Below, one piece after another: positions 8,544 to 18,774 of a stretch of 55,367 nucleotides of DNA. Under the pieces are notes generated by a model. That model was given only the letters and a program-made list of their open reading frames with translations, made no database searches and was not told where the DNA came from. Location: positions 1 through 55,367 of the forward strand of contig NZ_JAJOIL010000019.1 of the NCBI RefSeq assembly GCF_021209385.1, written 5' to 3'. The position numbers and the translations under genes are program-made. Position 1 is the first letter of the stretch, and every line of letters starts with the position of its first letter. The DNA is from Seleniivibrio sp. (lineage in GTDB: Bacteria; Chrysiogenota; Deferribacteres; Deferribacterales; Geovibrionaceae).

Positions 8544-9140
8544 TTAGTAGTTAAGTATAAGCATCTCAAAATGTTCTTGTTTATGTGCGCAGGCGGGGCA
8601 TACCGCAGGTGCTTCGATACCTTCGTGGATATGTCCGCACACAAGGCATTTCCATGCAACTGTTGCGCCTTTTTTGAAAACAAGACCGTCTTCAATGTTT
8701 TTCGCAAGCTGACGATATCTGGCTTCATGGTGAGCTTCGATAGCCGCAATCTTTGTGAAAAGAGACTCAACCTGCGGAAATCCTTCTTCCTTGGCAATTT
8801 TAGCGAATGTGGGGTAAAGAATTTCCCATTCTTCGTGTTCACCATCGGCAGCAAATTTCAGGTTATCGAGAGTTTTAGCAAACGCAACGGGGTAGTCAGC
8901 ATTGATGTTTACCATAAGAGGTATCTGGTCACCGAGGAGATCGTTTGCATAGTCGAAAAAGCGTTTCGCGTGTACTCTTTCGTTATCGGCAGTTTCAAGA
9001 AAAATATTCTCTATCTGACGGTATCCGTCCTTGCGTGCCTGAGCAGCGTAAAAGCTGTATCTGTTGCGTGCCTGAGACTCGCCTGCGAAAGCTTTCATAA
9101 GGTTTTGGAGTGTTTCTGTACCTTTCAATGATTTTGACAT
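8544..9140 (-). CDS. rbr: Rubrerythrin
   Basis: A 198-residue non-haem iron peroxidase that reduces H2O2 with electrons from rubredoxin or NAD(P)H in anaerobes. The N-terminal four-helix di-iron domain has the ExxxRNRYSFYA segment, ETADNERVHAKRF, GEHEEW and IAAIEAHHEARY. The C-terminal rubredoxin-like domain has the CLVCGH and CPAC iron-binding pairs. I start at the Met with AAAGGAGG 8 nt upstream; an in-frame upstream Met at 9170 would add ten basic residues and lacks a site. Confidence 0.95.
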   Translation of the reverse strand: MSKSLKGTETLQNLMKAFAGESQARNRYSFYAAQARKDGYRQIENIFLETADNERVHAKRFFDYANDLLGDQIPLMVNINADYPVAFAKTLDNLKFAADGEHEEWEILYPTFAKIAKEEGFPQVESLFTKIAAIEAHHEARYRQLAKNIEDGLVFKKGATVAWKCLVCGHIHEGIEAPAVCPACAHKQEHFEMLILNY

Positions 9141-9258
9141 TTCTGTCCTCCTTTGTTTTATTTTTTGCATTATAACACAGTCTATCTAAATTGCAATATT
9201 ATTCTTCTGACAATTTTTATCCAATAATACTTCTCAATTCACACTTCATTCAATTATA

Positions 9259-11094
9259 TCAGATAATGTTCACGGCAACAGTAAAAATTGCGCCAGATGG
9301 GCTGTTCTCCGCCTTAACATAACCGCCTAGTTTTTCCGCCATCCCTCTTACGATGGAGAGACCTATACCGGTTCCTGTATCGCCCTTTGTTGAAAAGAAC
9401 GGTTTGAAGATCTCCTCTGGAAGGAGCGATTCGTCAATTCCGCCGCCGTTGTCTGCAAAAACGGCGATAACATGGCTTCCGCCGTTGTGTACGTCAATGT
9501 CTATACGACCTTTCTGTATTCCTCGGTCTCTTATAACATCCATCGAGTTCATGATAATGTTCATGGTTATCTGTCTGAAATCTCCAGGCACGCCGAAACT
9601 TTTTACAGAATCGTCACCGCTTACGGAAACGGTTATTCCGCTGGCTGTCAGAAGCGGCTTTGCAATGTTAACCACATCGTTTGCAACCGAAAGGACGCTG
9701 AAAGAAGATTTCTCTGCGGACAGACTGAAATAGTTGCGAAACTCTGTCAGCGTTTCATTAAGATACTGAACCTGAGCTTTGAGTATTTCGCTGTTCTCTT
9801 CAAGGTTGTGAGGTTCATCCTTCATAACCTGCGCCACCAAAGAAATAGTGCTGAGCGGCTGTTTCATTTGATGAACGGCAGCAGACAGCAGACCGCCCAT
9901 TTCCACCATTCTTTTCTGCTGTATGACCACCATATCTTTTTCCATCAGTTCTTTTTCACGTTTGAGTTTCTCTGTTATATCCCGTATCACCGCAATCACA
10001 ATGGGTCTGTTGGTGTGGTATGTCTGGCGAACGGTGGTTTCAACTGTGCGAACTTTTCCGTCTGCACGAATTATGCGAAGTCTCCCCTCATAAACGCCGA
10101 CGCTGTCCAGCGCGACTCTTAATCTCTGGATGTATGTATCGTATTCATCCTTATCTTTAATGAGATCCGATGAATGTTTCTGAACCAGTTCCTCTTTGCT
10201 GTATCCGAAAAGAGTACACGCCGACTTATTTACATCGGCGAAATTCATCTTTCCGTTTTCTCCTATCTCAATTATAAGCACTGCATCCTGGCTCATTTCA
10301 AAAAGATTCTGATATTTTGAGGTCGTAACGACACACGCCATCTTTTCAGCTTCAACCCGTTCGTTTATCCGTGCGTTCAGATCAGAAAGGAGCAGTTCAT
10401 ACATCCTTTTCTCGGAAGCATCCGCAATAATGGAAAAGAGCAGTGTCTTGTTCTTTGCAGGAATGGGACTTGAATACACTTCAACATCCTTTATTGAACC
10501 ATTCTTCATTCTGTGTTTAAAGTTGAAATAATTTCTTTTATAAAGTGCTGCCTGCGCCATCTCTTTTTTGATAGCCTCCGGCGAAAGCATATTTATCTGA
10601 TCTATCGTCAGCGATTCTATCTCTGCCTTTGTATAACCGTAAAAAGCGCACGCTGCCTCGTTAGCATCAAGTATCCTGCCGTTCTTGCCCGCATCAATGA
10701 GCATCATAGGAGCCGATTTTGAAAGATATTGAGGAATGAAGGGCTGATCTGATCCGTAAAAATCTATCTGCGACCGCCCTTCTTTTGTCAGGTTTTGTGC
10801 CGAGAAGAAATAGTTGTCACCGGAATCATGCATGAATTTCAGGGAAAACACCTGTTTGCGACCATTCACCATCATGGACAAGTGAACTTCCAGCGCACCG
10901 TTTCCGGTAGCCACCGACCTGAAATCGGGAATGTTTCCAATGAAAAATGGAGCCGGCAATAATACATCCACACCGGGAAAGTACTCGTCAAAAAGCTGAT
11001 TTTTAGCAATAATGTTGAGATTCACATCTGTATACGCGGCAGCTATTTTGATTTTCTGCAACAGATCAAGTTTATTTTTCATACGCCGTTCCAT
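9259..11094 (-). CDS. Soluble PAS-PAS sensor histidine kinase (orphan)
   Basis: 611 residues with no membrane span. A divergent N-terminal PAS-like region (about 10-125) is followed by two PAS domains (about 130-225 and 265-370), a coiled segment, and a kinase core with the phosphotransfer motif SAAVHQMKQPLSTI and an ATPase domain with N box (MNIIMNSMDVI), DNGGGI and GTGIGLSIV. The HQMKQPL box resembles the other soluble kinase at 14856-16709. No response regulator is adjacent. Divergent from the GGDEF-EAL gene, with 98 bp between starts. Confidence 0.9.
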   Translation of the reverse strand: MERRMKNKLDLLQKIKIAAAYTDVNLNIIAKNQLFDEYFPGVDVLLPAPFFIGNIPDFRSVATGNGALEVHLSMMVNGRKQVFSLKFMHDSGDNYFFSAQNLTKEGRSQIDFYGSDQPFIPQYLSKSAPMMLIDAGKNGRILDANEAACAFYGYTKAEIESLTIDQINMLSPEAIKKEMAQAALYKRNYFNFKHRMKNGSIKDVEVYSSPIPAKNKTLLFSIIADASEKRMYELLLSDLNARINERVEAEKMACVVTTSKYQNLFEMSQDAVLIIEIGENGKMNFADVNKSACTLFGYSKEELVQKHSSDLIKDKDEYDTYIQRLRVALDSVGVYEGRLRIIRADGKVRTVETTVRQTYHTNRPIVIAVIRDITEKLKREKELMEKDMVVIQQKRMVEMGGLLSAAVHQMKQPLSTISLVAQVMKDEPHNLEENSEILKAQVQYLNETLTEFRNYFSLSAEKSSFSVLSVANDVVNIAKPLLTASGITVSVSGDDSVKSFGVPGDFRQITMNIIMNSMDVIRDRGIQKGRIDIDVHNGGSHVIAVFADNGGGIDESLLPEEIFKPFFSTKGDTGTGIGLSIVRGMAEKLGGYVKAENSPSGAIFTVAVNII

Positions 11095-11192
11095 ATAAAT
11101 CCGGATATACTTAATCTAACACATTTATATACCGATTGGAATTATTGAAGTTCAGATTATTATATGATACTATAAGTTATTAATGGTGAAAC

Positions 11193-13934
11193 ATGAAAAT
11201 CAGACTTTCAACAGTAACATTAATCACCGCTATCTCAGTTGCGGTCATTTTTTCGTTAACCCTCATATATAATCTTTCTTCTTTGTCGGAAAAACACATA
11301 AAAAGGTCTGAAACTGAACTGAAAAGAAACTATGAGGCACGACAAAAAGAGGTGATACGCAATGAAGTTCAGCGTTGCATAAACAGAATAAAACAGGAAC
11401 AGTCAGAGGTTTACGGCGACGCAAAAACTGCCGTCCGCGACAGAGTCGATTCCGCAGACGAGTATATGAAAATACTCAAAGCCGGCGGAAATTCCGATAA
11501 AGCCATAAGAACCGCTCTCGATTCTCTCATCCATTCGTTCAAATGGGAATTCAAAACAGGCTATTATTATGCTCTGGATCAGAACGGCATAATAATCAGC
11601 CACGGCGGAAACTCAAAATATGAAGGGATAAATGCTGTTTCCCTCGTTGGCAATACCCAGTTCAACCAGTTTATCAAAAGAGCATACGAAGAAGGCAGTG
11701 CATATGGCGAATATGAATTTGAAAAACCGAACGAATCCGGAAAAAAATATTCAAAGATAGCCTACGCAAAGTACAATCCTGACACAAAAATACTCATAGC
11801 TGCCGGAATATATCTGGACGAAATCGCAGAGCTTGCAAAAGGAGATATTCTGGCAAGCATAAAAAAAGACCGTTTCGGAACAGAGGACACAGGATATTTC
11901 TGGATCATATCAACTGACTACAAAAACATCTTCTACCCTGACAAAACCATAGGCAGTGCAGATATAAGGACTGTTACCTCAGGCGATGGCAGAAAGATTT
12001 TTCTGGAAGCCATAGAAATGGCAAAAACTCAGGGCGAAGGATACATCTCATATCAATGGAAACTGCCGGATAAAGACGAATACTCCGAAAAAACCTCATA
12101 CATAAGCTATGTGCCGGAATGGGAATGGGTAATAGGCACAGGATTCTATTATGTATCTCTGAACGAGCTGATAGAATCCGAAAAAAAAGCGATACTTGGA
12201 ACATCCAGACAGGAACTCTATTCAAACATAGTTCTGATAACCATCCTTCTGGTTTTTTCCATGGCTGCATCAATATTTGTTTTCAGAAGGATGCGCGAGG
12301 TTGAAGACAAACAGTCAAAAATACTGAACGATCTCAAACAGTATAAATTCATCATGGACGAAAGCGCCATCGTCAGCATGACAGACCCTACTGGCATAAT
12401 AACCTACGTCAACGACCAGTTCTGCACCACCAGCGGATACACAAGAGAACAGCTTGTCGGGCGTAAACACAACATACTCAGACATCCGGACACGCCTTCG
12501 GAATATTTCGCGGAACTCTGGAAGACGATAGCCCGCGGTAAAATATTTAAAGGTATCATAAAAAACCTCCGTCCCGACGGCTCCCACTACTATCACAACG
12601 TAGTGATAATACCGATCAAGGATGAAAATGAAAAGATTGTGGCTTATACGTCGTGCAGTCAGGATGTCACGGAGGTGATAGAGAACAGGAAAAGGCTTCA
12701 GGTTGTCTTCAACACGGACAAACTGACTGGACTCGGAAACAGATATAAACTTCAGCAAGACATCGAAACCTCTAAAAGACCTTGCCTCGCCATCTTGGAC
12801 ATAGACAGATTCCACGAGATTAACGAACTTTACGGAATGAAACTGGGCGACAGACTCCTTGCAATGTTCGCTGACAGGCTGGTAAAAAACTCACATCTGA
12901 AAACTTTTGAACTTTACCGCCTCCATTCCGACGTCTTCGCCGTACTGGCTCCATACATGGATCTCATGACCTTTACGGAAATCGTCAAGAGTTCGTTGGC
13001 AACTATTACAAAGGAATATTTTGTAATATCTGACAAAGAGATGATATTAAGCTGCTGTATAGGGTTCGCCGACAGCACCCGATCCGACATTATGGCTGAA
13101 GCGGATATCGCCGTTCAGCAGGCTAAGTTTGAAAACAAAGCATTTCAGGTTTTCGATCCGAACCTTAAGGATAATTTTGCAACATATGAGCAGAATATAA
13201 AGATACTTAAAATGCTGAACGATGCTGTGGACAAAGACAGAACAGTTCCATTCTTCCAGCCGATATATGCTTTCAGTACAAAGGGGATATGGAAATATGA
13301 ATGTCTGATGCGAATCATAGGAGAAAACGGAGAGGTTATTTCTCCGGCGCAGTTTCTGGATGTCAGTAAACAGACCAGACTTTACCCCAGGCTGACACTG
13401 GCTGTGGTGAAAAAATCCATAGATATGTTCAAAAAGGTTAATGCAGAGTTTTCCGTCAATTTATCTGTGGAAGACCTTCTCAACGAAGAGACCATGAACG
13501 AAATATTCAGATATGCCAGCAATGCGGGGATAATGAGCAGAATGGTTATAGAGATAGTTGAAACCGAGCGGCTGACAGGGGACGAGAACATTCTGAATAT
13601 TATAAGCAGATTTAAGCAGAACGGAACGAAAATAGCTATCGACGACTTCGGTTCAGGATATTCAAACTTTGACTATCTGCTTAAGGTTCAGGCGGATTAT
13701 GTCAAGATAGACGCCAGTATCATAAGGCTTATCTCAAAAGATGAGCGGGCTTCCGACATTGTTCGCTCCATCACAAGCTACGCAAAGAAGATGAAAATGC
13801 AGACAATCGCTGAATTCATCGCTGACGAGGCGACAGCAAAAAAAGCGAAAGAACTGGGAGTGGACTTTGCTCAGGGCTACTGGTTCGGAAAACCGGAACC
13901 GGAACCAGCAACAGAACCGGAACACGTTCTATGA
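11193..13934 (+). CDS. Cache-PAS-GGDEF-EAL protein, probable c-di-GMP phosphodiesterase
   Basis: 913 residues: a membrane span (about 8-28), a paired Cache sensor (about 60-330, with GYYYALDQNGIIISHGG and GYFWIISTDYKNIFYPD repeats), a second span (about 346-366), PAS (380-495), GGDEF (505-655) and EAL (670-905). The GGDEF signature is replaced by HSDVF, so cyclase activity is unlikely. The EAL motif is ECLMR, keeping the catalytic Glu, and the metal-binding EIVE, DDFGSGYSNFDYL and KID segments are intact. It is therefore most likely a membrane c-di-GMP phosphodiesterase that senses an external ligand. Ends 5 nt inside the convergent small gene. Confidence 0.92.
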   Translation: MKIRLSTVTLITAISVAVIFSLTLIYNLSSLSEKHIKRSETELKRNYEARQKEVIRNEVQRCINRIKQEQSEVYGDAKTAVRDRVDSADEYMKILKAGGNSDKAIRTALDSLIHSFKWEFKTGYYYALDQNGIIISHGGNSKYEGINAVSLVGNTQFNQFIKRAYEEGSAYGEYEFEKPNESGKKYSKIAYAKYNPDTKILIAAGIYLDEIAELAKGDILASIKKDRFGTEDTGYFWIISTDYKNIFYPDKTIGSADIRTVTSGDGRKIFLEAIEMAKTQGEGYISYQWKLPDKDEYSEKTSYISYVPEWEWVIGTGFYYVSLNELIESEKKAILGTSRQELYSNIVLITILLVFSMAASIFVFRRMREVEDKQSKILNDLKQYKFIMDESAIVSMTDPTGIITYVNDQFCTTSGYTREQLVGRKHNILRHPDTPSEYFAELWKTIARGKIFKGIIKNLRPDGSHYYHNVVIIPIKDENEKIVAYTSCSQDVTEVIENRKRLQVVFNTDKLTGLGNRYKLQQDIETSKRPCLAILDIDRFHEINELYGMKLGDRLLAMFADRLVKNSHLKTFELYRLHSDVFAVLAPYMDLMTFTEIVKSSLATITKEYFVISDKEMILSCCIGFADSTRSDIMAEADIAVQQAKFENKAFQVFDPNLKDNFATYEQNIKILKMLNDAVDKDRTVPFFQPIYAFSTKGIWKYECLMRIIGENGEVISPAQFLDVSKQTRLYPRLTLAVVKKSIDMFKKVNAEFSVNLSVEDLLNEETMNEIFRYASNAGIMSRMVIEIVETERLTGDENILNIISRFKQNGTKIAIDDFGSGYSNFDYLLKVQADYVKIDASIIRLISKDERASDIVRSITSYAKKMKMQTIAEFIADEATAKKAKELGVDFAQGYWFGKPEPEPATEPEHVL

Positions 13935-14144
13935 CGCAGTCCTTTTTGATGTAACATATTTCAGTATCAGCGCCGCCAGAGGCGCAAGGTGAAAAAACAG
14001 GTCGAAAATATCTATGGGGCGTTTGAGCGTCCCCTCTGAAAGCATCCTCAACTTTTCCACAATATGCGGTTCCGGTGTAAACGGTGCCAATCCCATAACG
14101 ATTGTCAATACTATAAGTATTGAATAATTGACATTTTTAAACAT
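13929..14144 (-). CDS. Conserved small membrane protein of unknown function
   Basis: 71 residues from the ATG at 14144 (GGAG 12 nt upstream). It has a membrane span at the N-terminus (ILIVLTIVMGLAPF), a polar PEPHIVEKLRMLSEG loop and a second hydrophobic stretch (LFFHLAPLAALILKYV) with a basic tail. I recall the EPHLVEKLRML pattern from short uncharacterised inner-membrane proteins in proteobacteria. Overlaps the end of the convergent GGDEF-EAL gene by 6 nt. Confidence 0.65.
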   Translation of the reverse strand: MFKNVNYSILIVLTIVMGLAPFTPEPHIVEKLRMLSEGTLKRPIDIFDLFFHLAPLAALILKYVTSKRTAS

Positions 14145-14193
14145 CAGTTCATCTCCATATGAAATACACAATTATGTTAAGTAAACAGTAGAC

Positions 14194-14865
14194 ATGACGA
14201 TTAGCATCAAAGAATCGAAATTACCGGAGCCAGTCATGTATGTGAACTATAACTCAAAATCAGCGCAACTTCAATACTCCGCTTCCGAGTCGAAAACCGA
14301 CAAAGCAGGCACAAAGACAAGAAGCGTGGATATCCGTATCGACTATAAAAGTGTCGATATGAAGGCTGTTGACACATCCGATACAAAAACCGGAAACGAC
14401 AGCTACGTCACAGACAGGGAAGCCGGAAACATAGAAGAATATGTCAGAAAATCGGTTTCCAGCATTATGGACAAAATAGGCAGGCACAGCCAGAACACAC
14501 TGCGCGCACAGGCGGACACTGTTCTTGCAAACGTGCATATCATGAGTGTATCAATTGAGATAAGCGTTCATACTGAAACCACAGACGCTTCCGACACAGC
14601 AAATTCCCTTCTGGGTGAGGATGGTTATTTCGGCATTGAAAAGACATCCCAAAGACTTTTTGAAATGGCAAAAGCACTCTCAGGAGACGACGCCGAAAAG
14701 CTTCAGGAGGCTAAAGACGCTATTACAAAAGGATATGAATCCGTTGCGGGACTCTTCGGTGAAAGCACACCGCAGATAACTCACGACACATATAACAAAA
14801 CAATGGAAAAAATGGACAGCTACATTGACCATCTCAACAGACAGGTTGAAAAGTCCTATGCCTGA
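14194..14865 (+). CDS. DUF5610-like protein
   Basis: 223 residues. The N-terminal half is polar and low in structure. The C-terminal segment (GYFGIEKTSQRLFEMAKALSG ... AKDAITKGYESVAGLFG ... THDTYNKTMEKMDSYI) matches what I know of DUF5610 proteins, which are often found near flagellar or surface genes. No signal peptide. Function unknown. The gene starts 50 bp from the divergent small membrane protein, and its 3' end overlaps the convergent kinase by 10 nt. Confidence 0.7.
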   Translation: MTISIKESKLPEPVMYVNYNSKSAQLQYSASESKTDKAGTKTRSVDIRIDYKSVDMKAVDTSDTKTGNDSYVTDREAGNIEEYVRKSVSSIMDKIGRHSQNTLRAQADTVLANVHIMSVSIEISVHTETTDASDTANSLLGEDGYFGIEKTSQRLFEMAKALSGDDAEKLQEAKDAITKGYESVAGLFGESTPQITHDTYNKTMEKMDSYIDHLNRQVEKSYA

Positions 14866-16709
14866 CAAATATTAAGAAAAATACTTATCTTGGCGCCGAG
14901 ACCAGTGTTCTCGGCGTTTATGTTTCCGTGCATCCTCTCACATATTATAAGCCTGCTCATATACAGTCCCAGACCGGTACCCTTCTCGCCCTTCGTGGAT
15001 GAATATGCAGTGAATATCTTGCCCAGCATATCCGCGCTTATGCCGCCGCCGTTGTCTGAAACCGCTATGAGAACTCTGTCTCCGCGTCTTCCGACGGTGA
15101 TGTCTATCTCGCCGTCCTCCGCGCATTTGGCTTCCAGAGCGTCTCTGGCGTTTGTAAGCAGGTTAAGCACAACGTTCTTGAACTCGTTTTCATAGCCGAA
15201 CACAGTGATATTTTTGACTTCCTCTCCCTCAGGGTAGATTCCGCATTTGATGCTGTAGTATTTAAGCTGAGGTCTGTAAAGCTGCAAAACGTCGCTGACA
15301 GCTTTGAAAACATTGAATTCGCAAGCCTTGCCCATGGGTTTAAGAAAATTTCTGAAATCGTTGATGGTCGCCGTCATAAAATCTATCTGTTCGTTTATGC
15401 TGACCACCGTCTTATGTACCAGTTTCTGAGAATCCGCATCAAGTTCAAGCAGTTCCTCAAGCATCTGGGATATCATAGCGATGGCATTGAGCGGTTGCAC
15501 CCATTGATGCGCTATGATACCGACCATCTCACCCATTGTTGCCATTTTGGACTGTTGCAGAAGCATCCGTTCCTGCTCAATATTCTTTTCCTGCGCCTCT
15601 TTCAGACCGGAAATATCGTTCAGAAAGCAGAAAACCCTTGTTTCCTCATCCGTAACAAGCAGTTCAAAACTGGTGAGAATGTGTTTGATATGTCCTTCTT
15701 TGGTACGTATACGGTAATCTATGGAACCGCATCTGCTGATGGTCTCCTCAAGGTTGTGAAAAACAGACGAAACCTTTTCTCTGTCCTCCGGAACAACGAA
15801 AATATCGGAAGATTTCCTATTTTTAACATCATTAAGGTTATAACCGGTCAGCGTCATGCAATACTGGTTGCAATCCAGGATACGTCCCTCTCTGTCCATA
15901 GTAAAGATACCTATGTTTGCCCGATTATAAAGTGTTCTATAGAAGGTTTCCTGCCTGCGCAGTTCCTTTTCGGCATTCTTTTTGAACGTTATGTCGTAGA
16001 AAACGCCGTCCAGCACATATCCGGACGAAGAAAGCTTACGGATAACTACCTTTATATGTCTTTCCGCTCCGACATCGTCCAGAACGGTTATTTCCGATTC
16101 TATAGTGGTATGTTCAGATATCTCAGACAGCGTATCGCATATTTTGTGAAAGTTTTCATCAGTAATGCGGCTGCATATTTCATCAATATTAATAACAGTT
16201 CTCTCGGAGTCAAATCCGAGTACCTGACAAGCTTCCGGTGTAAGCACAAGGCAGCGCTGGTCGCTCAGATATTCAAAGTTTCCGGCACCTGCTATCCTGT
16301 TTGACTGACTGAGTTTCTTTCGGTTGAGTTCAAGATCGCTGACAGCCTGATTAAGCGCGATAGTCTTTTTGCGCACCTCTTCATCCAGAAGATTTTCCGG
16401 AGAATTCTCCACAGGTTCAGGCAGTGACGAAACGGGAAAAAGCATCGCGAGGATACAGTTATCAAGCCCGATATCCGTAAAAGTTACGATATAATGACTG
16501 TTGTCCACGAGAACAAGCTGTCCTCTTTTGCTCAGACCGTTTTCGGCAAAGATATATCCGCCGAATATCTCGGAAATAGCCTTTCCTGTCGGATTGTAAT
16601 ACATGATTCTGCGTACGCCTTCAGACGCCCATAAAACCTTATCAAAAGGTGCTCTTCCGGTGACCCGCAGAATCAGTGAATCTGTATGTTTCGTCATATA
16701 CCTAATCAT
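14856..16709 (-). CDS. Soluble multi-PAS sensor histidine kinase (orphan)
   Basis: 617 residues, no membrane span. A PAS-like region at 1-115, a coil (about 105-140), PAS/PAC near 140-245 and a well-formed PAS near 255-375 (NRANIGIFTMDREGRILDCN) precede the kinase core. The phosphotransfer motif is IIAHQWVQPLNAIAM, and the ATPase domain has VVLNLLTNARDAL, DNGGGI and GTGLGLYMSR. The HQW-QPLN box is typical of a class common in epsilon- and delta-type sensors. No partner regulator adjacent. Its function may be cytosolic redox or ligand sensing. Confidence 0.9.
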   Translation of the reverse strand: MIRYMTKHTDSLILRVTGRAPFDKVLWASEGVRRIMYYNPTGKAISEIFGGYIFAENGLSKRGQLVLVDNSHYIVTFTDIGLDNCILAMLFPVSSLPEPVENSPENLLDEEVRKKTIALNQAVSDLELNRKKLSQSNRIAGAGNFEYLSDQRCLVLTPEACQVLGFDSERTVINIDEICSRITDENFHKICDTLSEISEHTTIESEITVLDDVGAERHIKVVIRKLSSSGYVLDGVFYDITFKKNAEKELRRQETFYRTLYNRANIGIFTMDREGRILDCNQYCMTLTGYNLNDVKNRKSSDIFVVPEDREKVSSVFHNLEETISRCGSIDYRIRTKEGHIKHILTSFELLVTDEETRVFCFLNDISGLKEAQEKNIEQERMLLQQSKMATMGEMVGIIAHQWVQPLNAIAMISQMLEELLELDADSQKLVHKTVVSINEQIDFMTATINDFRNFLKPMGKACEFNVFKAVSDVLQLYRPQLKYYSIKCGIYPEGEEVKNITVFGYENEFKNVVLNLLTNARDALEAKCAEDGEIDITVGRRGDRVLIAVSDNGGGISADMLGKIFTAYSSTKGEKGTGLGLYMSRLIICERMHGNINAENTGLGAKISIFLNICQA

Positions 16710-16782
16710 ATCTTAGAACATGTCTATTACGCAAGTTAAGATATTATGTGAATTATGAATTACTAATTATTTCATCATAAGA

Positions 16783-16804
16783 AAAGGGAGCGGATGCTCC
16801 CTTT
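16783..16804 (-). terminator. Terminator of the nqr operon
   Basis: AAAGGGAGC / GCTCCCTTT stem with a 4-nt loop; on the minus strand it is followed by a T-rich tract. It overlaps the nqrM stop codon. Confidence 0.8.
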
Positions 16805-16955
16805 AATGCTCGTCGTGAGTATCGCATTTCTCCCCTGTCTGGCAATGCCCCTGCCCGCACTTGCACGAGCTTTTGTTGCGTCTTAAAAAAAGTACAAGAG
16901 CGAAAAATGCAACCGCTATAAAAACTCCGATGAAGACTGCGAAAAACTGCATCAT
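16803..16955 (-). CDS. nqrM: NqrM-like Na+-NQR maturation protein
   Basis: 50 residues from the ATG at 16955, which lies immediately after the nqrF stop. One N-terminal membrane span (about 3-24) is followed by a basic turn and a short tail with four cysteines (CKC, HC, KC). NqrM proteins are single-span Cys-rich factors needed to insert the iron centre between NqrD and NqrE. Position as last gene of the nqr operon is the main support; the tail is richer in His/Cys spacing (CKCGQGHCQTGEKCDTHDEH) than the Vibrio form as I recall it. Confidence 0.75.
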   Translation of the reverse strand: MMQFFAVFIGVFIAVAFFALVLFLRRNKSSCKCGQGHCQTGEKCDTHDEH

Positions 16956-16956
16956 A

Positions 16957-18168
16957 TCAGCTTCCGAAATCGTCAAAGAAGATATTCTCCGGTTCAACGC
17001 CGAGGCTGTCCAGCATTGAAAGAACCGAAGATATCATAACGGGAGGTCCGCAGAGATAATACTCTATCTCTTCCGGCGCCTCGTGGTCTTTCAGATAATT
17101 CTGAAGCGCAACGGTATGTATGAATCCTTTATATCCCGTCCAGTTGTCCTCCGGCTGGGGGTCGGACAGGGCTATGTGATAAGTGAAGTTCGGATACTTC
17201 TGCTCCAGTTCCCTGAAATCCTCCGTATAGAAAAGCTCGCGGAGGCTTCGTCCGCCGTACCAGTAGCTTATCTTTCGTGTTGTGTTAAGTGTGCAGAGCT
17301 GGTCGAATATAATGGAACGCAAAGGCGCCATACCTGCACCGCCGCCGAGAAACACCATCTCTTTTCCGGTATTTCGTCCGTAAAACTCGCCGAAGGGTCC
17401 TGCAATGGTCACTTTGTCCCCAGGCTTTCTGCTCCATACATACGAAGAGCCGATGCCAGGGGGTACCTGCTTGCCGAAAGGGGGGGTGGCTATACGCACA
17501 TTGAGCTTAACGAGTCCCTCTTCCGCGGGATAGCTCGCCATGCTGTACGCTCTCTGTATCTCCTCTTTGGTTCCGGCGTGGAGTTTAAAGAAACCGTATT
17601 TGTCCCAGTCGCCTCTGTACTGCTCTTCAATATCAAAATCAGCAAAATCAGCCTCGTAAGGCGGAACGACCACCTGAATATAACCGCCCGCTCTGAAATC
17701 AACCTTTTCAGGCACTTTCAGAACAAATTCCTTTATGAACGTTGCAACGTTGTCGTTTGAAATGACCTCGCATTCAAGCCTTTTCGCCGCGAATACCTCC
17801 GGCGGAAGTTCGATGGTCATGTCCTGTTTAACGGCGGTCTGGCATGAAAGCCTTACACCTTCTTTCTCCTGTCTGCGGTTGATATGGGTCTTTTCCGTAG
17901 GCAGGATAGCTCCCGCCCCCTCAACGATGGTGACGCGGCACTGACCGCATGCACCGCCGCCGCCGCAGGCGGATGAAACGAATATTCCGTTATCAGCCAG
18001 AGCATTCAGCAGCTTTCCGCCGCTTGATACCTGAAAGTCCTTTTTATGGTTGATGTTTATGGTCACCGTTCCGGCAGAAACAAGCATCCTTCTGGCGTTG
18101 ATGATAACGCCCACCAGAAGCAGGATAACAGCCGTAAAAACGAAGACGCCCATTATTAGCAGTGTCAT
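16957..18168 (-). CDS. nqrF: Na+-NQR subunit F (NADH dehydrogenase, FAD and 2Fe-2S)
   Basis: Electron entry subunit: oxidises NADH, passes electrons through FAD and a [2Fe-2S] cluster to the membrane subunits. 403 residues: an N-terminal span (about 3-24), a plant-type ferredoxin domain with [12 protein letters not shown] and the later Cys in LSCQTAV, then an FAD domain with RAYSMAS and an NAD domain with [11 protein letters not shown]. Start overlaps nqrE by 4 nt (ATGA-type coupling). Confidence 0.97.
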   Translation of the reverse strand: MTLLIMGVFVFTAVILLLVGVIINARRMLVSAGTVTININHKKDFQVSSGGKLLNALADNGIFVSSACGGGGACGQCRVTIVEGAGAILPTEKTHINRRQEKEGVRLSCQTAVKQDMTIELPPEVFAAKRLECEVISNDNVATFIKEFVLKVPEKVDFRAGGYIQVVVPPYEADFADFDIEEQYRGDWDKYGFFKLHAGTKEEIQRAYSMASYPAEEGLVKLNVRIATPPFGKQVPPGIGSSYVWSRKPGDKVTIAGPFGEFYGRNTGKEMVFLGGGAGMAPLRSIIFDQLCTLNTTRKISYWYGGRSLRELFYTEDFRELEQKYPNFTYHIALSDPQPEDNWTGYKGFIHTVALQNYLKDHEAPEEIEYYLCGPPVMISSVLSMLDSLGVEPENIFFDDFGS

Positions 18169-18773
18169 AACTTTATCCCCGAGAACAGCATAAAGGCTAT
18201 CGCCATGATGCCAGCCGTAATGAATGTTATGCCCATGCCGCCAAGCCCTCTCGGTGTGTCGGCATATTTAATTCTGTCCCTGATTCCCGCCATGGTAACT
18301 ATTGCCAGCGCCCAGCCTATGCCCGAACCAAGTCCGAACACAACGGATTCGCCGAATGAATAGTCTCTCTGCACCATGAACAGCGAACCGCCGAGGATTG
18401 CGCAGTTAACTGTGATCAGCGGCAGGAAGATTCCCAGTGCCGAATAGAGTGTCGGGACGTATTTATCCAGAGCCATCTCAAGTATCTGCACTATGGCGGC
18501 AATAAGACCTATGTATGTGACCAGCCCGATGAAGCCGAGGTCAAGGTCGGGAAGCCCAGCCCATGCCAGCGCACCCTCTTTCAGCACGAATCTGTAAAGA
18601 AGGTTGTTCGCAGGAACCGTTATCGCCTGAACAACGACAACCGCAACGCCGAGACCGAATGCGGTCTCCACCTTCTTTGAAACGGCAATGAAGGTACACA
18701 TGCCGAGGAAGAAGGACAGCGCCATATTCTCAATGAAAATGGATTTTATGAACAGCGAAAGGTATGCTTCCAT
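18165..18773 (-). CDS. nqrE: Na+-NQR subunit E
   Basis: A 202-residue six-helix membrane subunit, homologous to RnfA. The two conserved half-membrane cysteines ([10 protein letters not shown] and TVNCAILGG) match those that hold the intramembrane iron centre together with NqrD. Lies between nqrD and nqrF with a 1-bp gap and 4-bp overlap respectively. Confidence 0.97.
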   Translation of the reverse strand: MEAYLSLFIKSIFIENMALSFFLGMCTFIAVSKKVETAFGLGVAVVVVQAITVPANNLLYRFVLKEGALAWAGLPDLDLGFIGLVTYIGLIAAIVQILEMALDKYVPTLYSALGIFLPLITVNCAILGGSLFMVQRDYSFGESVVFGLGSGIGWALAIVTMAGIRDRIKYADTPRGLGGMGITFITAGIMAIAFMLFSGIKL

Positions 18774-18774
18774 A

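Noticed and set aside
15414-16304. A 296-codon plus-strand frame opposite the soluble kinase.
   Set aside because: Shadow of the kinase's coding strand; composition typical of antisense frames.
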